A stretch of 64,000 bases of DNA from Anastrepha obliqua (Eukaryota > Arthropoda > Insecta > Diptera > Tephritidae), in assembly GCF_027943255.1 (NCBI RefSeq), contig NW_026562179.1, positions 5,210,501-5,274,500 on the forward strand, given 5' to 3'. Positions 1 through 10,890 of this stretch are shown here, piece after piece. The notes under the pieces are model-generated. The model was given only the letters and a program-made list of their open reading frames with translations. It did no database searches and had not been told where the DNA came from. Position 1 is the stretch's first letter. Every line of letters begins with the position of its first letter. The translations under genes were made by a program, and so were the position numbers.

Positions 1-769
1 AATTCCGAACTGGACCCCACCTCGTCTAGACAGTATTACATTACAGGTTAAGACATATACTAGGTACCTAAGAGTAATGCTGCATAGCAAACTAACGTGG
101 AAACTCAATGTAGAAGAACGAACGAAGAAAGCACTCAATGCCTTATACGCATGCGGAAAACTACTCGGTAAGACATGTGACTTACCTCCACGACTTACAC
201 ATTGGGTTTACATGGCAGTAGTAAGACCAATAATGCTTCATGACATTCTAGAATGGTGGACAAATTTGAACAAGAAGGCATACACTAACAAACTGTAGAA
301 AGTACAAAGAGTCTCAGAGCTGGGTATAACGATTGCAATGCGCACCACTCCCACAACAGCGTTGGACAAGATACTTGACCTCCACCCGATAGACCTAGTA
401 GTAAAAAGTTCTACAAAGAAGTCTGCACTTAGGCTAATGACAACAGAACAACTAGTTGAAAGGCCTTATGGCCAAAGCCGAATATGCAGAGGTTTAAACG
501 CTCACTCGCTAGCTACTTTATTCCTCATACTAATTCACTGCCACTGCCCTACACTTAGCAGAACATGAATGAATTGTTTAGGTTCAGCATCATTTTCAAC
601 ATTAGAAATGTGGCAGATCAAAAAATTAGCAGCCTACTTAAATTATCCAAACTGTGTATCAAAGAAAAAATATAAGATAAACTCTCCATACTAACATTTG
701 GTATCACTATGGTTCAGTTTCTGGTCTATGTGCGATCTAGAGGATCAACCAAGTCTAGCCTAACCTAAC
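1..769 (+). mobile_element. LOA/R1-type non-LTR retrotransposon, 3' fragment
   Basis: One frame runs from base 2 to 568 with a single in-frame TAG at 296-298. It encodes the region after the reverse transcriptase catalytic motifs (thumb, then the approach to RNase H); recognisable pieces are SKLTWKLNVEERTKKALNAL and TALDKILDLHPIDLVVKSS. The same protein family recurs at 28380-31965. The fragment is cut by the window edge on the left. The right end is a short non-coding tail closing in CCTAACCTAACC near 769, the same tail as the second copy, after which mariner sequence starts at once. Assignment to the LOA/R1 part of the non-LTR tree is from family resemblance; the exact clade is uncertain. 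Not functional. Confidence 0.75.
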
Positions 770-1530
770 CTTATGGATTCATTCAAGATATTGTAGTTAG
801 TGATTTAGGTTTGCGCTGTGTTGCTGCAAAGTTAGTCCCAAACATTCATCAAAGGCATCATTGCTGGAGACGAGGCGTAGGTTTATAAGTACGACACCCA
901 AACATCAGGCGAATGAGTGGAGAGCTGCAAGTGAACCAATACCAAAAAACCACGCCATTTTCAGTCAGTCCATCATTGCTGGGTAGTGAGTACCACACTC
1001 AACCCAAACATCTGGCGAGTGAGTAGCTCTCCACTCTCCGAATGAACCAAGACCAAGAAAACTACGTCGTTTTCAGTCAAAAAAGAAATTGATACTCACG
1101 GTTTTTATGGATGACAGTGGTATTGTACACCACAGCCACTGCCAGAAGGTCAGACAGTTGGTAAGGACCATTATTTAGCATTTGTGGGAAAACAACTCGC
1201 CGATTTTGCACCATGATAACGTACCAACGCACAGTGACATCATTATCCGTAAACTTTTGGCCATGAACTGATATTCTCCCTGCAATTTTTTTTTTTTGAT
1301 CGTATCAAAAAAACACTACGGGGAACGTGTTTTACCTACTGAAAAGAAGTAATGGAAAAGGTGAAGACCGCTCTCATGTCTATACCGAAAATAGAGTTCC
1401 AATAGCTGAATCAAATGCTGGCATAACTGCGTTGTATTCGATGGGATGTATTTTGAGGGAAATAATATCACTTTTGAGGAATAAACTTGTAATTTTCTGA
1501 ATATATTCCCAGAACTTTTTTATCAAGGCA
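770..1530 (+). mobile_element. decayed mariner transposon
   Basis: Translating in shifting frames gives mariner transposase pieces in order: DIVVSDLGL with AAKLVP, the YKYDTQTSGE-like segment, DTHGF, EGQTV, then LHHDNVPTHSD (the second catalytic aspartate region), and a C-terminal stretch near 1310-1520 beginning RGT. The related mariner at 43780-47960 has the same pieces on the other strand, which supports the reading. Several frameshifts and stops are present, plus an internal duplication at 857-1080. No terminal repeats were resolved. It lies directly against the LOA-type tail on its left. Confidence 0.75.
857..1080 (+). repeat. internal direct duplication in mariner relic, about 113 bp
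   Basis: Two diverged copies of the same transposase segment lie head to tail. Both start with CATCATTGCTGG (about 858 and 971), then carry ACCCAAACATC(A/T)GGCGA and a shared CGTTTTCAGTCA-like end. Two copies only, so a local duplication rather than a satellite. Confidence 0.7.
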
Positions 1531-2002
1531 CATTGGAATCCACTTTCCCCCAAAAATCTCAGTGCGGCCGTCAATTGAAGTTGAGCACATCTAATAACAT
1601 GCTAAAGGCACCTCTGTCACGCCAGTCATTGTTGTTTGTGCAACATCATACTCATTCCCAATAACCATTCTCGCTAAAGTGACAATCTTTAATACGGGGT
1701 ACCTTCAAAAGCCGAACATACATACATTGAGTAGGTCAGGATCGATCCTGTGCAGGTAGAAATCTAACCTGCGACAGTATCCGGTACGTAATTGTGCCAG
1801 TTCGATTTTTCATTACATAATTATTTTAAGTTTTATAAATAAAATTAATAATAATTATTAGTATTTATATTAAACTGTAGCGCCCATTTAGTACAAAGTT
1901 TTCTGAAATCAATCAATTTTCAACCAAATGTCATTCAATGAAATCAAGTTAATGTGATAATATATTTCAAACAGCTTAGCCACTAAACAGTTCTCAATGC
2001 AG
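1531..2002. other. no gene seen; AT-rich spacer
   Basis: No coding similarity recognised on either strand. The only ORF here (1380-1574, minus) overlaps the mariner relic and looks like chance. It ends in GCAG (1999-2002), the left target-site copy of the next element. Confidence 0.6.
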
Positions 2003-2213
2003 TTTGGTGCGTGAATGATATCACGTTTCCCGTTTTTATTACAAAAATTGTATTAATGTTCAGAACATAAGTGCACTATTTTATAACTAATTAGGAATTT
2101 TTATCTTTAATTACCACGCTGAAGGAAAGTCTTGTCGGAATGAAAAAAATTAACGGAATGAGAAAAATAACAATAACAATATGAACCGGTGCCGTTCGTT
2201 AAGAGTTGCCACA
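2003..2213 (-). repeat. 3' LTR of the CsRn1-type element
   Basis: Matches the right-hand LTR over its length: TTTGGTGCGTGAAT at the left edge, a shared ACCACGCTGAAGGAAAGTC core, and TTGCCACA at the right edge. On the minus strand it begins TGTGGCAAC; the opposite end lacks the usual CA. About 211 bp, shorter than the other LTR, which has an internal duplication. Confidence 0.8.
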
Positions 2214-2227
2214 AGACTCCCCCGCTA
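2214..2227 (-). other. polypurine tract
   Basis: On the minus strand a GCGGGGGAGTCT run directly precedes the 3' LTR, the place and composition expected for the plus-strand DNA primer of an LTR retrotransposon. Confidence 0.65.
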
Positions 2228-2284
2228 ATTACACAATCGAGCAGGAAGTTTGATTCAACGACCCGATCTTGTAGATTTGATTGG

Positions 2285-3721
2285 CTAGGTTCCGATTGTA
2301 ATCGGTTTAGAAACTGCTAATTGCTTGTCTGAGTCGTCGATTAAGTTCCCGACAAACGCTGGTTTAAGGCGATCAGTTGAAACAATTTTATGCTCGCCAT
2401 TGATGTCTACCTTAAAGTGCTTAACTCTGTGTTCTAAAACTTTAAATGGGCCGTGCAATGGTGCTTGCAATTGCGTTTTATGGGCGCTAATACGGACGAG
2501 AACAGACCTTGGCTTCAGCATCTCTGGATGTATGAAAACTGACGGTTAATCATGGAAAGATGTTTCAAGAGTCTTCTCTGTGTTTAATAATTGTTTTAAT
2601 GAAGTGATAAAATGTTGCTCGTTTTGATGATAGGGTCGTTGAAAAACTGTCCTGGTATTGTGAGTGTTTTTCCAAAAAAAAGCTCAGCAGGAGATGCATT
2701 AAGATCGGATTTGACAACTGAGCGTAACCCGAGTAAAATCAGAGGTAGTTCAGTGATCCAATCACAGTCTGTTAACTTCGCTTTTAATATAGCCTTCAGC
2801 GAAGGATGCTAGCGCTCAATTATCCCATTAGCTTTTGTATTGTAAGGCGTCGATCTGATATGCTTCGCTCCGAGCAACTTGTTTAATTCTTTGAATAAAA
2901 CAAGTGCGAATTCACGGTCTTGGTCCGTTGCAATGCACTTAGGAAGCCAAAACGAGAGATCCACCCTGATAACAAGGTGTTCGCAACCGTTTCGTCAGAA
3001 ATGTTCATAATGGGAAACGCCTCAGGCCAGCGGCTTGCCCTATCGATGCAGGTAAGTAAATATGTAAAACTTTTAGATTCGGGTAGTGGCCCAACAAGAT
3101 CATTGTTGATATGGTCAAAGCGGGCACATCTGGTGTTGTAATGTTCGATTGACGATCGTATGTGGCGATGAAATTTAGCTTTCTGACATGGAAGGCAATT
3201 ACGCAAAAACTGCTTGCAATCTCGTCGCATGTTGGCCCACCAAATCGCTGCTGAATCAGCTTCGTGGTAGCACGTACTCCTGGGTGACTCAGACTGTGGA
3301 GTTCGCCTATAACGAGATTTCGAAATACGTTAGGAACAAAAGAGCGGATACGGTTACCAGAAATATCGCATGTTAGTTCAGTACTAGTACCAGGAATTGT
3401 GATTTGACTGAGTTGAAAACTTGTAATGTTGTTGTTGTGCAGTGAGTTGAGTGACATGTCGTTTTCTTGTTCGACGGCAATTTCTTCAAAATTATTGTTT
3501 CTTAGTTCAATAGATTCTATTCTTGAGAGCAAATCAGGAACTACGTTGCTCTTTCCTGGAACGTGGCGAATGGTGGTAGTTGTGAATTCACTGATATAAC
3601 TTAATTGCGCTGCACGACGTGGAATAACGATTAATCGCCAGTAGTACTCTGTCGAACGTAGGATAGATAGCGGGATTTGGTGTCGCTGAGCCATTTTGAG
3701 AAAAACCCAAGCGGCTTGCAA
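2285..3721 (-). pseudogene. CsRn1-type pol: RNase H end and integrase
   Basis: Minus-strand pieces in order: 3005-3721 starts with the end of RNase H (HVPGKSNVVPDLLSR) and runs into the integrase N-terminal zinc region ([10 protein letters not shown]). 2883-3230 holds [12 protein letters not shown] and the integrase core start ([14 protein letters not shown], first acidic residue). 2285-2521 holds the C-terminal tail (PFKVLEHRVKHFKVDINGEH, STDRLKP). The pieces lie in different frames with stops between, so the gene is broken at several places. Function of the family: joining of retrotransposon cDNA to chromosomal DNA. Confidence 0.8.
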
Positions 3722-4730
3722 ATGTTGTTTTCAACTTGATGAACAACCCCTACAATAGCAGTTGAACTGGCCTCCCTTGCCAGAATTAGCTAAGCGTTTG
3801 CAGCTGCGTGAACCAATAACGAAGCATTTGCTAACTGCTCCTTGTATTGATGGAATGCCTGTCTTGCATCTTCAGTCCACGGGAGAAGTATCTTATCGTT
3901 TTTCTTATTATTCCTAATTAAAACTTCTAATCGTTGTTGCGTTTCAGCTGCATTTCTAATAAAGCGACGTTAGAAATTAATCATTAAAATGAATCGTTTT
4001 AAATCTTTTTCGATAGTCGGTTCTTTCAAGGGCAATATTTTTTCCACCTTTTCAGGTAGCGGCTTAACACCCTCAGCTGTGACTTCATGACCTAAAAATA
4101 TTATTTTGCTAGCAGCAAATGTACACTTTTCAGCGTTGATCCATCATCCAAGTCCATAGTCACACAAGCGGTTCAACACGTTTCGAATGTGTTCGACGTG
4201 CTGTTTATAAGATTCGGATGCGATAAAAATGTCATCTATGTACGAAAAAAGCTAATCGATTCCTCGTAGTACTTCGTCAATTAATCGCTGAAATGTTTTT
4301 GACGCATTTCGCAATCCGAATGACATAAAAACATACTTGAATAAGCCAAATGGGGTGATGATGGCCGTTTTTGGACTATGCGACTCTTCGATTAGGACTT
4401 GAAGTAAGTCGATGTGGCTATGCGCTTTCCGTAAAGGATATTTGGAAAATTTTGCAGGTGAAGAATGGGATTTTTATCGGTTTTTGTATGTGAATTCAAC
4501 TGCCGATAGTCAACACATGGACGCCAGTCCCCATTAGCTTTTAGTACCATATGCAGCGGCGAGGCGTAGTTGGGCTTTGATGGTCTGCAGATAGCTAGTT
4601 CGAGCAGTTCGTTGAATTTCTTTTTAGCAATCTTTAGTTCATCTAGTGATGATCGTCTTGCTTTTGCTGTGACCGGTGGTCTCGTAGTTTCGATGAAGTG
4701 CGTTACATTAGCTCGTTCTTTAACTCGCAA
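3722..4730 (-). pseudogene. CsRn1-type pol: reverse transcriptase
   Basis: 4392-4730 carries the RT start (RSSLDELKIAKKKFNELLEL, then CRPSKPNYASPLH, WRPCVDYRQLN). Further left the frame changes, but TPFGLF, RNAS and the catalytic YIDD (codons at about 4231-4242) can still be read, then EVTAEGVKPLPEKV and the connection to RNase H. Stops at several sites. The catalytic YIDD itself is kept, so loss came from frame damage rather than active-site change. Confidence 0.8.
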
Positions 4731-4784
4731 GAGGCTTTATCATCAAGTAATTCCTTAAACTCAAATAAAAGAAATAAAAATTTG

Positions 4785-5285
4785 TTAGTTGCATCGACCG
4801 TAGTTACCTGAGGTGAAATCGTCACCTTCGGAAGACGCTCCAGTCAATGGATCGATTACCAGTTTACGTTTGATGTCTGCAAGAAAACCATATTCGTTTA
4901 GAAAGTCCGCACCGATTATTGATAATGAGCAATCTACTATAGAGAAATTCCATGAAAATTCGCGTCTCAATCCAAGGCATATGTTTACCATATGTTTATA
5001 TCGGCGATCGGTTTGCGACGTAGTAATGTGCGTACTCCTCTGTATTGAGTTTATTGTAGTTACTGCGTCGAGTTCCTTCAGTTTTAGGATTAAGTGATCA
5101 GCACCTGAATCGATTAGGAAATCATGCACATATAGCAGATCGTGTATGAACAGGCGCTTTGAAGACGTGCATAGTGCCGATGCCTGAGTTGACAACTCAC
5201 GAATTTGTTTTTTGGTTGTAGAATAAATGAGCAAGGTGAATGGCATTTTTTGGCACAATCTCCTAATTTTTGGCGATACCAACAC
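4785..5285 (-). pseudogene. CsRn1-type aspartic protease region
   Basis: FLIDSGADHLIL matches the active-site loop of retrotransposon aspartic proteases, here DSG rather than DTG. It is followed by a beta-rich segment and IIGADFLNEYGFLADI, the usual C-terminal signature (I-G-x-D-F-L). It sits between gag and RT as expected. An overlapping frame to 5359 shows a frameshift with the upstream part. Confidence 0.75.
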
Positions 5286-5382
5286 AAATCATTGTCATCG
5301 TTCCTTTCTTTTTCGTTCCGCTTGGTACTGGATGAACGGCCACGCAGTCGACGTGTCATCCGGTTCTAAGTTTCGATTGCAT

Positions 5383-6049
5383 TTAACCGTGTGCATAATT
5401 TGTCCAATTTTTGTTGTATTGCTTACAGCATTCTTTCAAACGGTCGAGTTTTTTCCGGTATAGAAATATACACTTTGTCAGAGACTTCCCACATACGGTC
5501 GGCAATTTGAACCAATCATGTAGTCTGTCTTTTGATACGCCCAGAACTGTTCTCGTTTTTTGCGGCAATTTTTTTAACTTTAAGTTCTTGATGAAATCGT
5601 CTCCAACATCTTTCGAAGCGAGTGACTTTATTTTGTGTAGTACCTGAGAATGCTTCATATCACCTAGCGGTTCGTTTGAAATAAACTTCTCAAATTTAAT
5701 AGTCGCAGACTCGGAGTAAATTGATGAGTTGTAGCTTCAATTAGTCATACTTGTCATCGCAGAATGGTTCTAGAACCAATTCCCTTACTTTCAATGCGAA
5801 TTTGTTTGAGAAGTTTGCAACTGTGTGCAAGTACTTTGACTTGTTCCAGGTTATTTTTCGGGTCTCAAAGTGTGACTCTACGATGATTTTGCAAAACTAC
5901 GTGAATTTGATTTCCAAGATCGATGTTATTTGGCTTTATGTAGATGAGTTGATCTGATCTGCCGATTGTTGTGCACCGATTACCAATGCCTCGTTCAATT
6001 GAATTTTAAGCGACTAAATCTCTGTTGAGAGCTCCTCGTAGTTAGGCAT
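5383..6049 (-). pseudogene. CsRn1-type gag
   Basis: The likely gag start is the ATG at 6047-6049 (MPNYEELSTEI), about 50 bp inside the primer site. Stops interrupt the frame before 5658, after which an open stretch (KIKSLASKDVGDDFIKNL, LPQKTRTVLGVS) reads like the gag capsid C-terminus of this group. No clear CCHC knuckle was seen. Identity rests on position and family style more than on a strong motif. Confidence 0.6.
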
Positions 6050-6099
6050 TTTGTTAATCTTCACACCCACTAACGCATTTTTAATAAAATGTTCTAATG

Positions 6100-6110
6100 C
6101 GGGGTCACCA
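6100..6110 (-). other. primer binding site, tRNA-Trp type
   Basis: TGGTGACCCCG on the minus strand lies immediately inside the 5' LTR. It is complementary to the 3' end of insect tRNA-Trp (which ends CGGGGTCACCA), the primer typical of CsRn1-clade elements. Confidence 0.75.
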
Positions 6111-6408
6111 ATTTTGGTGCGTGAATTATAACACGTTTCCCATTTTATTACAAAAATTGTATTAATGTTCAAAACATAAGTGCCCAATTTTACAACTAAT
6201 TAAGAACTTTTGTCTTTAATTACCACGCTGAAGGAAAGTCTTGTTGGAATGAAAAAATTAACGGCATGGGAAAAATAACGGGAGCACAATATGAACCGCT
6301 CTCATTCGTTAAAAATAAAATTCGATTGTTGCAATTTCACAATATGAACCGCTCTCATTCGTTAAAAATAAAAATCGATTGTTGCAATTTCTACCAGAAG
6401 TTGCCACA
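6111..6408 (-). repeat. 5' LTR of the CsRn1-type element
   Basis: Same sequence as 2003-2213 with scattered differences, plus a direct duplication of a segment with CAATATGAACCGCTCTCATT (about 6291 and 6341). This explains its greater length (about 298 bp). The differences from the partner LTR imply an old insertion. Confidence 0.8.
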
Positions 6409-7650
6409 GCAGTAAAATTATAGCCCTGTGTGTACCATCAACTTGTTCGTAGTAATTTTTGATATACTACATCTGATAACTGTTAAGAAAATTTTTTAGC
6501 ATTTAGAATTATCACGGAAATGATTATTTTACTGTTTAACAAAACTTTCTGTTTTCTTTATTTATTTTATTTTTACTTTTTGGTCTGAAATATCCGTTTT
6601 TGACATACTATTGATCTTAACATTTACGAGTTACACATTAAATTTCATTTTAATTTATTTCTGTTTTAAATTATTTTTATTAATTTAGTTATTTAACATT
6701 TTGTTCTATTTTACGTTTGCATATAATACAATATTGTTAATGGTGCAGCATTCACAGATTTTTCTGGTTTTATTTATTTACTCTTTAAATTTTCAAGAAT
6801 TTTAAATCAACAATTATAATTACTTAAAACAATTTAAAATATATATTTTTACACATTTAGAATTTAATTCTGTGTTTTCTTTTCTCATTACATGTAAACA
6901 CTTAAGATTTCAAAAAGCTAGAAGTAACATAAAACTTAAATTATAATTTCTTTTGATATAATATTATCACTTTATTTTAATTCTATCATTTTATAATTTC
7001 TAATATGTTATATTTATCTCTTTTACAATAGGCCTTTTATTACCACTGAATATTTGAAATAGCTTTCCACTTTATTTTTACCAAAAATATTTTTCTAATA
7101 TGTGTGGGTTTGTATTCAGTTAAAGTTTTGTTTTAGAATAAAATAATAGCATTGTTAAAACTATCGTACATTTCTTAAAATATATATATATGAAAATCAA
7201 ATAATGAATATAAGAGTTTAGATTTTACATCTGTTGCCATATATTATAGGTACTATTTGGAACTGCGCGGGTTTGCATATGTAGCATCTAAATGATAATA
7301 TAAAGAATTACTATTGGCTTCAAAAGTTCAAAAAAGTTCGTGAGAGCATGACTGTTAATTCAAATTCTACCAACTTCGTCGCTTTTAGAGCAGCCTCTAA
7401 TCAACGCAACTGGTGTCCTCCGTTTTTGTTATCAATTAATCTAACATTTATAGTAGTAACTAGTTCTCTGTTCTTTAATTTTTTATTAAATTCCAACATG
7501 AAATAAGATTTAATTTAATAAGTATGGATTTTTAATAAAATATATCTTGCTTCACTTTTTTGTTTATTCTCCTTTTTGTTGGTTAAACATAACTTTTTCT
7601 TCAACTTTTAACTCTCCACAATTGTTTTGTTTATTTTTATGCCGCTATTT
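6409..7650. other. AT-rich non-coding DNA, likely including Pur-alpha 3' UTR
   Basis: About 1.2 kb with no coding signal and strong A/T bias. On the minus strand it lies directly downstream of the Pur-alpha stop codon, so part of it should be the 3' UTR. Several AATAAA hexamers occur on the minus strand (one near 7563-7568), too many to choose a cleavage site. Confidence 0.6.
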
Positions 7651-7987
7651 TTATTTTAGACTGTTTGCAGGAGTTTGAATATTATTATCGGCAGTGATAG
7701 ACGATGTGTCGGACGATTTCTTCATTTTGTCACAATAATCATTAAAAATGTCACGAAAACGTAGCCAACATTTCTCTGGCACAGTTATAGCAGTACGAAA
7801 ATTACTTTTTACCTAAAATCGATCAAAAAAGATCATAATTGAGTATACTTAAATCATTACTCGTCTTTGAAATATTTTTACCTCACTAATGCGCATGTAA
7901 ACGCCACGATTATTTTGTCCAATATCGAAGTAAAAATTTTTATTGTCCACTTTCATGTGGCGTTCTTCAGGCAGATCACCTTTAAAT
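7651..7987 (-). CDS. Pur-alpha: Pur-alpha, last two coding exons
   Basis: Two minus-strand exons: 7882-7987 and 7651-7812, joined by a 69-bp GT-AG intron (7813-7881) in phase 0. The first opens after an AG acceptor (7988-7989) and reads [20 protein letters not shown], then [15 protein letters not shown]. The second reads [32 protein letters not shown] and ends SLK-stop. This is the third PUR repeat of purine-rich element binding protein alpha, a single-stranded DNA/RNA-binding protein; human PURA has the matching VDNKRFFFDV and GVFMRVSEV motifs. The reading frame is intact and splice sites are good, so a working host gene is likely. Earlier exons (PUR repeats 1 and 2) are not in the window on this side. 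The first codon is split, so an upstream exon must exist to the right. Confidence 0.9.
7813..7881 (-). other. Pur-alpha: Pur-alpha intron, 69 bp
   Basis: Minus strand: GAG|GTAAAAATAT at the donor and GATCGATTTTAG|GTA at the acceptor. The short size is typical of small fly introns, and removing it keeps the frame. Confidence 0.88.
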
Positions 7988-8280
7988 CTATTAAAATATA
8001 ATAGTAAATATAATTCGATTAAACATGTATAATTAAAATGGAAATATTCAAAAAGCTTATAATTAAAAATAATTTCTTTCTGATATCAAAACAAAGGACC
8101 CTGTATCGTATTATTAGAAATCGACAGAATACCGTCGGCTCAACAATGAAAATTCATTATTTATTTAATTAAAAAAAAAAAAAAACCCCCCACAGTTCTT
8201 ACTCACTATTGCTAATAACAGAAAATATTTATTAATAAAACAACAAATAAAACGTATTATAACTAGAATACAACCTGATC
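7988..8280. other. intronic/intergenic spacer with A15/C6 tract
   Basis: No coding signal. A run of about 15 A followed by CCCCCC sits near 8170-8191. On the minus strand this is the sequence immediately upstream of the visible Pur-alpha exon, so at least its left part is intron. Confidence 0.6.
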
Positions 8281-10890
8281 AAAACAACCAAGCAACAGGC
8301 GCATTGGACGCGAAATTCGTTTAGAATATCTTGCGATAAAAAAGGTAAGAGTTTCGTAAAGATCTCGCCGGAATAAGAAAGTTATGCCTTGCAAAAGAAA
8401 CGTACAATCAATGTCACATTGAATTTAATTAAACACAAAAAAAAGCTATAGAATGGACCTTCTGTACTCAAGCGACTTAAATCCGATTAATAACAAGCGG
8501 GAGCTATAACAGGGAAATGGGACAGAAAAATTTAAATATCTTAGGGAAAATTTAAGAATCATATTTTGTACCCGTTCTGCTCTTGGGAAAGCAAATTGGT
8601 GATAAGGTCTTCAAATAAATGACGCATATTCCAACCTATATTGATCAAACGCGGTAAACAGTAATTTCATCGAGTAAGGGTCTGAGAATTGGCTCTAATT
8701 GAAAGAAAGAAAAATTAGAGTCGAAAATAATACCAAGGTCTTTGATCTCATGCACAGATTAGAGGACATTATTAGAGATATTATATTACGATTGTAGAAT
8801 ATCAGGTGACTTAGAGTAAGGGATTTAAAATTTTTTTTTTAATTTAAAGGGTTCTTTAAAGTCAGCCTGGAGTCTAAGCACATACTCTGGGTTTCTATTG
8901 AGGCAAAAAATGTTAAGTCGACCGCATAGGTGCCTGGCAAATAAAAAACATATTTCCATATCATTTATAAATAAGACGAAAAGTAGTACCCCAAAATACT
9001 ACCTTGAGCTACCCCAGAAGTGGCAATGAATGAAACAGAATATTCACTCTCAATTGTAACAAGACAACACCTTTCACTTAGATAAGATTTTCACCATAAA
9101 AAAAAACCGAGTGAAAGTGAAGACAGCCGAGTTTACACAAAAGTATTAAATGTGACACAGTGTCAAAGATTTCGGGAAATAAGGGTATATGCAATCAACT
9201 TGGAGTCCAGATGAAAATGATTCCATACAATATTCACTGTAAACGCCCTGTTATAAAACCATATTAGCTGGAAAAAATTAGACATTTTCATGACAGAAGT
9301 TTTCTGCTCAAAGTGATTTATTAAATAAAGAGTGATCGGATTGGAGGTACTTTTTCAAATAGAGTTTTTTTGACACATCACTACTGTCAAACAAAATACA
9401 TTTTTTTTCAGTACTCATTGACATTTCATAATGGAAAGACTTTCGCCTCAACCACGTTTACAAATCGTATAACTGTATTATGAAAATTGATACTCTATGA
9501 TTAAGCCCATTTTTGGCTTAACGGCTACGTCAATAACCACATTGCGTATTTGGGCTCACGAGCAATCCGAAGTCATTTAAGAGTAACCATTACTTCCATT
9601 GAAAACAATCGTTCGGTGCGACCCATCGGCCCATATTTCCACAAAGATGAGGCTGGCACCAATGTAACAGTGAATGGCGAACGCTATCGCGACATAATAA
9701 ACGACTTTTTGAAGCCGGAAGTTGAAGCCCGTGAAGCAATGTACTTACTGCGTCGTCGTTTCGGTGAGCAATTTATCTCTCGTTTCGGAGCAGTGGATTG
9801 GTCCCCAAGATCGTGTGATATCACACACTTCGACTTTCATTCCTGAGGGTAAGTAAAGTCTAAATGCTTTGTGGATAAACCAGCTTCGATTAAGGCATTT
9901 GAAGTCAACAATACTAAAGTTATCCACGAGATATCCACCGAAGCCCTCCAGCGAGGCATTCAAAATTGGTATTTACGGATGGCCGAATTAAAGATATTAT
10001 CTTCAAAAAATAAATATCATAAATGCTTTAATACAAAAATAATAAAGATTGCCCAATCTATTTGAACTTTCGTTGTTTTATTTCAATTTAAAATCCGATG
10101 CATCTAAATTTATCACCTTTTATAATTTTTGGTGGAGTTGCAATGATGGGAGACATCTTAAAGAGAAGTACAGAAAAAACTATCCACATTAATCTGGGAT
10201 GAGGGCTTTAAATTTCATCTGAGATATCCCCAGAAGAGAGATGCAAATTACCAAAATTAAAGAATGCCAGCTGACTAAATTGGGCAGCAGCATAAAAGTC
10301 ACCATTGTCACCCACGAAATTTGATCGAAAAAACTGGGCAAATAAATTTGAAATCTCAAGAGTAGAGTTCGTTACTTTATCACCCAGACGAGAAGCAGTT
10401 GGTACATTTGTGCAGGTCTTGTAGGATTTTATTAAGTGCCAAAACGCCTTCGGACATGACTTAATATTATTCTCAACACGAAGAATATAATTAAAATGTA
10501 TGTTGACAATTGAATTCTTTTAAGAAAACGGTATTTAATTAAAAAATGATGATTATTAGTTTTTATGAAATTTCTGTAGAATTTATTACGTTGATTCTTA
10601 AGTGTTTTTAAGCTAGGTTTATACCATGAAAACTTATAACTTGGGGAATATTGAGAAACATATTCCCAGCAACGTTGATTTAAATGCAATCAGTGCAATA
10701 GAAGTATAATAATCGCAAAAAGGAACCCTTTTTTGGGATTTGCTGATAAAAAATTCATAAAACTCATCCCTAAGTTGCATTGAAACATGGTTTCTATCGG
10801 CCGAGAGAAAAGGAAGAAGACATTAAGTGATAGAAAAATTTAAATCGTCTGTACCGAAAACGATACCAAGAATTCGACGATAGATTAATT
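8281..10890 (-). mobile_element. Jockey-like non-LTR retrotransposon, split
   Basis: Minus-strand remains of one element in two blocks. The right block (10106-10890) has the end of the endonuclease and the RT lead-in (SLKTLKNQRNKFYRNFIKTN). The left block (8281-9333) has the RT core start (ATSGVAQGSILG) then, after frameshifts, EIKDLGIIFDSNFSF, RTNFASNAPVAWL and neighbouring C-terminal segments. Between them sits a Tc1/mariner-type insertion (9334-10105). Frames are badly broken. The motif order matches Jockey/CR1-like RTs; the exact clade is not certain. On the minus strand the left end lies near 8281. Confidence 0.7.
9334..10105 (+). mobile_element. Tc1/mariner-superfamily transposon, degenerate, inside the Jockey-like element
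   Basis: Plus-strand transposase pieces: MERLSPQPRLQIV near 9431 (start region), IGPYFHKDEAGTNVTVNGER (in 9550-9846), FISRFGAVDWSPRSCD (third acidic region), then ISTEALQRGIQNW toward the C-terminus. The second catalytic block (WFQQDGA in relatives) is missing, replaced by a short deletion. A related transposase frames the large nest at 49034-62675. Ends show an ATCGGATT/AATCCGAT inverted match, but no clean TA duplication. It splits a Jockey-like element, so it is the younger of the two. Confidence 0.7.

Larger units (their letters stand above)
2003..6408 (-). mobile_element. Ty3/gypsy LTR retrotransposon, CsRn1-type, full length but degenerate
   Basis: Complete layout on the minus strand: 5' LTR (6111-6408), tRNA-Trp primer site (6100-6110), gag, protease, reverse transcriptase, RNase H, integrase, polypurine tract (2214-2227) and 3' LTR (2003-2213). 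GCAG occurs on both flanks (1999-2002 and 6409-6412), fitting the 4-bp target duplication of Ty3/gypsy elements. The wording of RT (CRPSKPNYASPLH), integrase ([17 protein letters not shown]) and tail (VSTDRLKPAFV), with the Trp primer, fits the CsRn1 clade of animal genomes. Many frameshifts and stops make it inactive. Confidence 0.85.
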
